Assembly (NCBI GenBank): GCA_964501725.1
Contig: CAZCTO010000005.1
Location: forward strand, 1-64,000
Reading direction: 5' to 3'
Source: CAZCTO01 sp964501725
GTDB taxonomy: Bacteria; Bacillota; Clostridia; Saccharofermentanales; Saccharofermentanaceae
DNA: 64,000 bases
Made by a program: the position numbers and the translations under genes. Under the pieces are notes generated by a model that ran no database searches, had not been told where the DNA came from, and saw nothing but the letters and a program-made list of their open reading frames with translations. Positions 60,410 to 64,000 of the stretch are shown here, piece after piece. Position 1 is the first letter of the stretch, and each line of letters starts with the position of its first letter.

Positions 60410-60955
60410 TTACTTCCCGCGTTTCAACGGTGTTTTTCCGGCATGAGCCATAAAAGCCAACATCTCTTTCTTTTTCTGAGGCTCCTTTTCAAGTTCACGC
60501 TTCGGAATAATCAAAGCATTGGTTTTCATTTTCTGCAGGATGTATGCCGAATCAGATTCCAGGACATATTCCAGATCACTCCACTTGACAGTCTCCTCAG
60601 TGCCCCTTGTTGTGACTGAGTACCGGTCATCATACATCCGGATACGGATTCTGTTCCGGGGCAAGGTCAGCGATGCCATGATCTTTTTGTGAGCGGAATA
60701 ACTTTGATACGGCATCGCAAAAAGAAACGCGGATCCCATCATAAAACATAAGATAAACCCGGATACTTGTCCGAATTTTGTCAACTTATCAAAGTCTAAA
60801 ATCATAATCAAAACTGAAAGGATAATAAAAACAACCCCGACCGACAGGTAAATGTAAACGACTTTGTTTGAAAAAAACATTTTTGACCAAGGTGTCGGAA
60901 AATCATCCGGTTTAAGGTTATAATTCAGCTCGATGCACTGATCATCATCGGTCAT
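60410..60955 (-). CDS. YcxB-like membrane protein
   Basis: This 181-residue protein has two adjacent membrane spans (about 30-48 and 55-77) followed by a YcxB-like domain: KIMASLTLPRNRIRIRMYDDRYSVTTRGTEETVKWSDLEYVLES and ALIIPKRELEKEP. This PH-like membrane-associated family has no assigned role. A degraded C-terminal copy of a relative is at 10771-10986. It is probably the first gene of the minus-strand cysK-nadA-mnmA-chr string. Confidence 0.75.
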   Translation of the reverse strand: MTDDDQCIELNYNLKPDDFPTPWSKMFFSNKVVYIYLSVGVVFIILSVLIMILDFDKLTKFGQVSGFILCFMMGSAFLFAMPYQSYSAHKKIMASLTLPRNRIRIRMYDDRYSVTTRGTEETVKWSDLEYVLESDSAYILQKMKTNALIIPKRELEKEPQKKKEMLAFMAHAGKTPLKRGK

Positions 60956-61232
60956 TGTATGCCTCCCCCAAGCGATTCATAATTCGAAATAAAAGATTCT
61001 GCTGATGTGAGTATAGCGCAATTTGCGTGCTGAGTGCACCTCTTGATGCTTAATAAAACAATGCCGTGCTTCTTCTGATTTGTTTCCGTGTCTTAACTGC
61101 TGTGTCACTGAATCTTATTATTCATGAATTAGAATAACATGAGGAAGCGTGTTAATTGCTTCAATTTTCCTGCAAATCGCCTTTGCAAGGTGCTTTATAA
61201 TAACCACAGACATAATTTTAAGGCAGGTAATA

Positions 61233-62378
61233 ATGAAAAAAATTGATTTAAGCGGGCTGATCGGCAAATGGAGAGATCGATTAGATCGTCTTATCGGAAC
61301 TTTTTTACAGCTCAATCACAAAACATTACTTATACTGATCAGCTCCATTGCCTCTGTTTTGATGATCGCCGTTATCGCGATTGCTTTTTCCGGTGCCGGT
61401 AATTCAAGCAAGAAAAAGGCTTCTGAATTGGCGCGTGCCTCCGCTGTCTCTCAAAGCACAACAACTTCCGCACCCACACCCACACCCACGCCTACGCCTA
61501 CTTCCACACCCACACCCACCCCCACTCCTACACCGGATCCTACATTACGAAGAAATGATGAGAATGAGCGCGTTCAAGAGCTCCAGGAAAGATTAATGGA
61601 TTTGAATTATCTGGATCTTGATGAGTCCACTCAGTTATATGGTCCCGCAACCGAATATGCGGTGGAGCTTTTCCAGCGACAGCACGATTTGACACAAGAC
61701 GGTGTTGCCGGACCGCAAACGCTGGATTTACTGTATTCTTCCGAGGCCAAAAAATATACGCTTCTCGAGGGAACGCGTGGTAATGACGTCGATAGCCTCC
61801 AGCGCCAACTGGTTGATTTGGGCTATTTGAGTAAAGCAACCGGATATTACGGTTCACAAACCGTCGAGGCGGTGAAAGATTTTCAGAAGCGAAATAACCT
61901 TACAGTCGACGGGAAGACCGGTGAACAGACACTCTCACTGATCTATTCGCCCAATGCCAAGGAAAGCGCCTCAAAAGTGAAGGCGAAACTCAGGAAAGCC
62001 AACATCACAACGTTCGTAAATACCGCAAAGGATCAGCTTGGCGATCCGTATATATCCGGCCATGTCGGACCGGGTTCCTTTGACTGCTCCGGGCTCGTGT
62101 ACTATTGCCTCAAGGAGGCGGGATCATCACGCAGTCGTTACAATGCCGCCGGCTATTCCGACGTGGAAGATTGGGACAAGATTTCTTCGATGAGTAATTT
62201 GGAAGTGGGAGACCTCCTCTTCTTCAAAACCAACGGAAAGAGAGTCGGACATGTCGGCATCTATGTCGGTAACGGTGAGATGATTGATGCTTCTTCCTCT
62301 AACGGCAAAGTCGTCAGGAGATCCTGTACATCCAAGTTCTGGACGAAAGCTTTTCTTTTTGGACGCAGGCCCTGGTAA
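61233..62378 (+). CDS. NlpC/P60 peptidoglycan hydrolase with two PG-binding domains
   Basis: This protein of about 381 residues has a cytosolic basic N-terminus, one membrane anchor (about 31-52), a Pro/Thr stalk (about 75-97), two peptidoglycan-binding_1 domains (about 107-160 and 176-230) and a C-terminal NlpC/P60 domain (about 265-380). The catalytic Cys is in SFDCSGLVYYC, the His in RVGHVGIYVG, and an ASSSNGKVV segment supplies the third residue region. It cuts stem peptides in the wall while anchored in the membrane. ATG 61233 follows an AGG site; an earlier start at 61149 lacks one. The 277-bp gap before it shows no further gene. Confidence 0.92.
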   Translation: MKKIDLSGLIGKWRDRLDRLIGTFLQLNHKTLLILISSIASVLMIAVIAIAFSGAGNSSKKKASELARASAVSQSTTTSAPTPTPTPTPTSTPTPTPTPTPDPTLRRNDENERVQELQERLMDLNYLDLDESTQLYGPATEYAVELFQRQHDLTQDGVAGPQTLDLLYSSEAKKYTLLEGTRGNDVDSLQRQLVDLGYLSKATGYYGSQTVEAVKDFQKRNNLTVDGKTGEQTLSLIYSPNAKESASKVKAKLRKANITTFVNTAKDQLGDPYISGHVGPGSFDCSGLVYYCLKEAGSSRSRYNAAGYSDVEDWDKISSMSNLEVGDLLFFKTNGKRVGHVGIYVGNGEMIDASSSNGKVVRRSCTSKFWTKAFLFGRRPW

Positions 62379-62424
62379 GCGAATAAATAATCAAGTGCCC
62401 ATCGTTCAACGTCGGAATCATGGT

Positions 62425-63096
62425 TTATTCTTTATACTCCCATGAGATATGTGCAGCGTCGCAGAACGGCTTGATCCTTGATTTTCCGCAACGGCATAAC
62501 GTGACTCTGTTTCTGACCTCATATATCCGGTGGTCCGAACCTTCTATCGGAATCATCCCTTTGACAAAGATCGGCCCGCTAAGACCATGCTCGTCATCTT
62601 GAAGAATCTCGACAGACGGTTCATATGCAGGCTCTAATGGTTTACCGGACTTGTCTGTTGCGACAAGTCTTCCCGATGGACATTCATATGCAGCAATGAT
62701 AGCCTCGGTGCGGTATCTCGGGTCATCCGATTTTCGAATTAGATCCCATACATTTCCGCTGTCTCTGTGGCAAAAACGTGCATATGCACACCTGCCGTCA
62801 TCGAGCAGATTCAATGTCGGACCTTCTAGGGTATCTGTAAGCCGATCAGCAAAGTTTTCCCGCGATGCGGTTTCTGTGCCGTCGAAATGTACGCATTCAT
62901 GCGTACCGTCGCAAAAAGGCGGGGTTTTGGTCTTGCCGCATCTGCAGAGCGAGTATACCTTCGCCTGAGGAAGTGCCCGACCGTCGGTCAAAATATAACC
63001 GTTTCTCCGGGAGGTAATTACTTTTTCAAAAAGCGGAACATTTCCGTATACAACATAAGGTCCGTTTCGGATTATTTTTATTTTGAAATCCGCCAT
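62425..63096 (-). CDS. Double CDGSH iron-sulfur protein
   Basis: This protein of about 223 residues has two CDGSH motifs. One near the N-terminus uses C51, C53, C62 and H66 (LCRCGKTKTPPFCDGTH). One at the very C-terminus uses C201, C203, C212 and H216 (LCRCGKSRIKPFCDAAH). Each should hold a [2Fe-2S] cluster with a His ligand. Between them lies a DGRCAYARFCHRDSGNVWDLI segment with Cys residues, as in bacterial mitoNEET-like proteins. ATG 63096 follows GGGGGAG. It is divergent from the methyltransferase gene. Role: redox or Fe-S transfer, unproven. Confidence 0.88.
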   Translation of the reverse strand: MADFKIKIIRNGPYVVYGNVPLFEKVITSRRNGYILTDGRALPQAKVYSLCRCGKTKTPPFCDGTHECVHFDGTETASRENFADRLTDTLEGPTLNLLDDGRCAYARFCHRDSGNVWDLIRKSDDPRYRTEAIIAAYECPSGRLVATDKSGKPLEPAYEPSVEILQDDEHGLSGPIFVKGMIPIEGSDHRIYEVRNRVTLCRCGKSRIKPFCDAAHISWEYKE

Positions 63097-63317
63097 TTCT
63101 GTTTTCTCCCCCTTGGTAAAACTCGATAATGCTATTTTATTGCATTCATTTGAAAAATGATAGACAATAACATTTATGGTATTAAACGATATTAGGATGA
63201 GCGATTCATTTATTGCATACCACCGTATGCGCAGACAAATTGATCTCAATTATTCTTCGTATGAGCAGAAGGACAGATTATATCATCCGGAAAACCGGCG
63301 ACATAAGGGAGACGTAA

Positions 63318-63935
63318 ATGAAACCTGGAAAAGATCCGACTCTGGAATACTATGATAAAAACACCAACGATTTCGTGTCGACCACCAAAGATGTCGACAT
63401 AAGTGAACTTCATGATCGATTTCTGTCTCTGCTTCCTGAAAACGCCTGCATCCTTGATCTCGGATGCGGATCCGGACGCGACAGCAAGGCTTTTCTTGAC
63501 AGAGGCTACAGCGTCCGATCCGTTGACGGTTCTTACGAGATGTGCAGATCGGCTTCCCAATTAACCGGTCAGCGTGTGCTCTGTATGATGTTCGATGAAC
63601 TGGCTGCTGAATCGGAATTTGACGGGATTTGGGCTTGCGCATCACTCCTTCATGTTCCCGGATCCGAAATGACTGCAATTTTACGTAAAGTTGCCCGAAC
63701 ACTTAAGCCCGGCGGGATTTTCTATGCCTCTTTCAAATACGGCGATTTCGAAGGAATCCGGAATGAACGTCACAACACCGATATGACGGAGGATTCTTTC
63801 CGTCGACATATAGAACCGGTTGGGGATATTGAGATTCTTTCCATGTGGACCGGTGAGCGGATTGCACGCATCGGCCGGGATCAAATGATGTGGTTGAATG
63901 TTCTGATGAAGAAAAAAAGCGCGGATAATGGTTAG
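63318..63935 (+). CDS. Class I SAM-dependent methyltransferase
   Basis: This 205-residue methyltransferase has motif I ILDLGCGSGRDSKAFLDRG near 45-63, the acidic SVDGSYEM loop, motif IV FDGIWACASLLHV and LKPGGIFYASFKYGD. It is of the Methyltransf_11/Tam-like class with no accessory domain. The substrate is not predictable. Its stop is followed at once by hairpin repeat copy C. Confidence 0.87.
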   Translation: MKPGKDPTLEYYDKNTNDFVSTTKDVDISELHDRFLSLLPENACILDLGCGSGRDSKAFLDRGYSVRSVDGSYEMCRSASQLTGQRVLCMMFDELAAESEFDGIWACASLLHVPGSEMTAILRKVARTLKPGGIFYASFKYGDFEGIRNERHNTDMTEDSFRRHIEPVGDIEILSMWTGERIARIGRDQMMWLNVLMKKKSADNG

Positions 63936-63938
63936 GCA

Positions 63939-63994
63939 TAAAAAAAGCTGCCTCATCCGACTTTGTTACAAGTCTTTTGAGACAGCCCCTTTTT
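63939..63994. repeat. Interspersed hairpin repeat, copy C
   Basis: AAAAAAAGCTGCCTCATCCGACTTTGTTA...CAAGTC...TGAGACAGCCCCTTTTT starts 4 bp past the methyltransferase stop. It is very close to copy A (about 45 of 52 positions by eye). Both flanks have A/T-runs, so it fits a bidirectional terminator. Confidence 0.78.
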
Positions 63995-64000
63995 GAATTG

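Noticed and set aside
60956..61232. Possible cysteine T-box or riboswitch before the cysK string
   Set aside because: I could not find a T-box sequence or specifier stem, and cysK is second in the string behind a YcxB-like gene.
61482..61535. Tandem CCCACACC-like repeats, considered as a microsatellite or CRISPR-like array
   Set aside because: They code in frame for the Pro/Thr stalk of the NlpC/P60 protein; units are too short and have no spacers.

Overview
The window looks like a chromosomal segment of an anaerobic, plant-polysaccharide-degrading Firmicute (Bacillota, probably class Clostridia). This is inferred from strong GGAGG-type ribosome binding sites, lipoproteins with Thr/Ala-rich linkers, LplABC-type and YtfQRT/YjfF-type sugar transporters, a YesL-family protein, a GntR/LacI-type AraR, and ferritin paired with a BFD-like ferredoxin. 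No rRNA, CRISPR array, transposase or integrase was seen. The only RNA gene is the 3' part of a tRNA-Thr at the left edge.

Layout. 1-5.2 kb: tRNA-Thr end, an orphan HsdR-N-like nuclease, a GIY-YIG protein, a GH2 glycosidase and an MFS transporter. 5.5-11.4 kb: a Thr/Ala-rich membrane protein, an ABC-F ATPase, a degenerate CPBP-like membrane protein, a TetR-flavodoxin-FMN-binding operon with a clear operator, a YcxB-like remnant and a VOC protein. 11.5-23.2 kb: an unpaired sugar-binding lipoprotein and one long minus-strand L-arabinose operon (ytfQ-ytfR-ytfT-yjfF-like transporter, araR, araB, araA, araD). 23.5-31.8 kb: ferritin and BFD ferredoxin, a DEAD-box helicase, an acyl-CoA synthetase, a lipoprotein, and a three-gene extracytoplasmic redox module (cytochrome b5-like lipoprotein, cytochrome b-like membrane protein, sulfite-oxidase-type molybdenum lipoprotein).

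31.9-52.4 kb is a complete glucuronate/aldouronate locus: kdgK and eda facing uxaC and a large GH2, a cytosolic GH115 alpha-glucuronidase, an LplABC-like oligosaccharide importer, a sialate O-acetylesterase-type deacetylase, YesL plus a small membrane protein, uxuA, uxuB and an FCD-type GntR regulator. Perfect or near-perfect CTAG-N-AT-N-CTAG boxes lie in the main control regions, one exactly on the -10 of the uxuA promoter, so the locus is probably one regulon. Together with the arabinose operon the window can process the side chains of glucuronoarabinoxylan: acetyl groups, (methyl)glucuronate and arabinose. The glucuronate route is UxaC, UxuB, UxuA, KdgK, Eda; the arabinose route is AraA, AraB, AraD.

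52.4-64 kb is mostly housekeeping: SRAP/YedK, a PAS-GGDEF cyclase, an AEC transporter, a rhodanese lipoprotein, a truncated methyltransferase, two chromate-transporter halves (one with a lost ATG), mnmA, nadA, cysK, a YcxB-like protein, an NlpC/P60 wall hydrolase, a double-CDGSH protein and a methyltransferase. Three copies of a roughly 50-bp hairpin repeat sit directly after gene ends. Two genes carry short duplicated copies of their own 3' ends.
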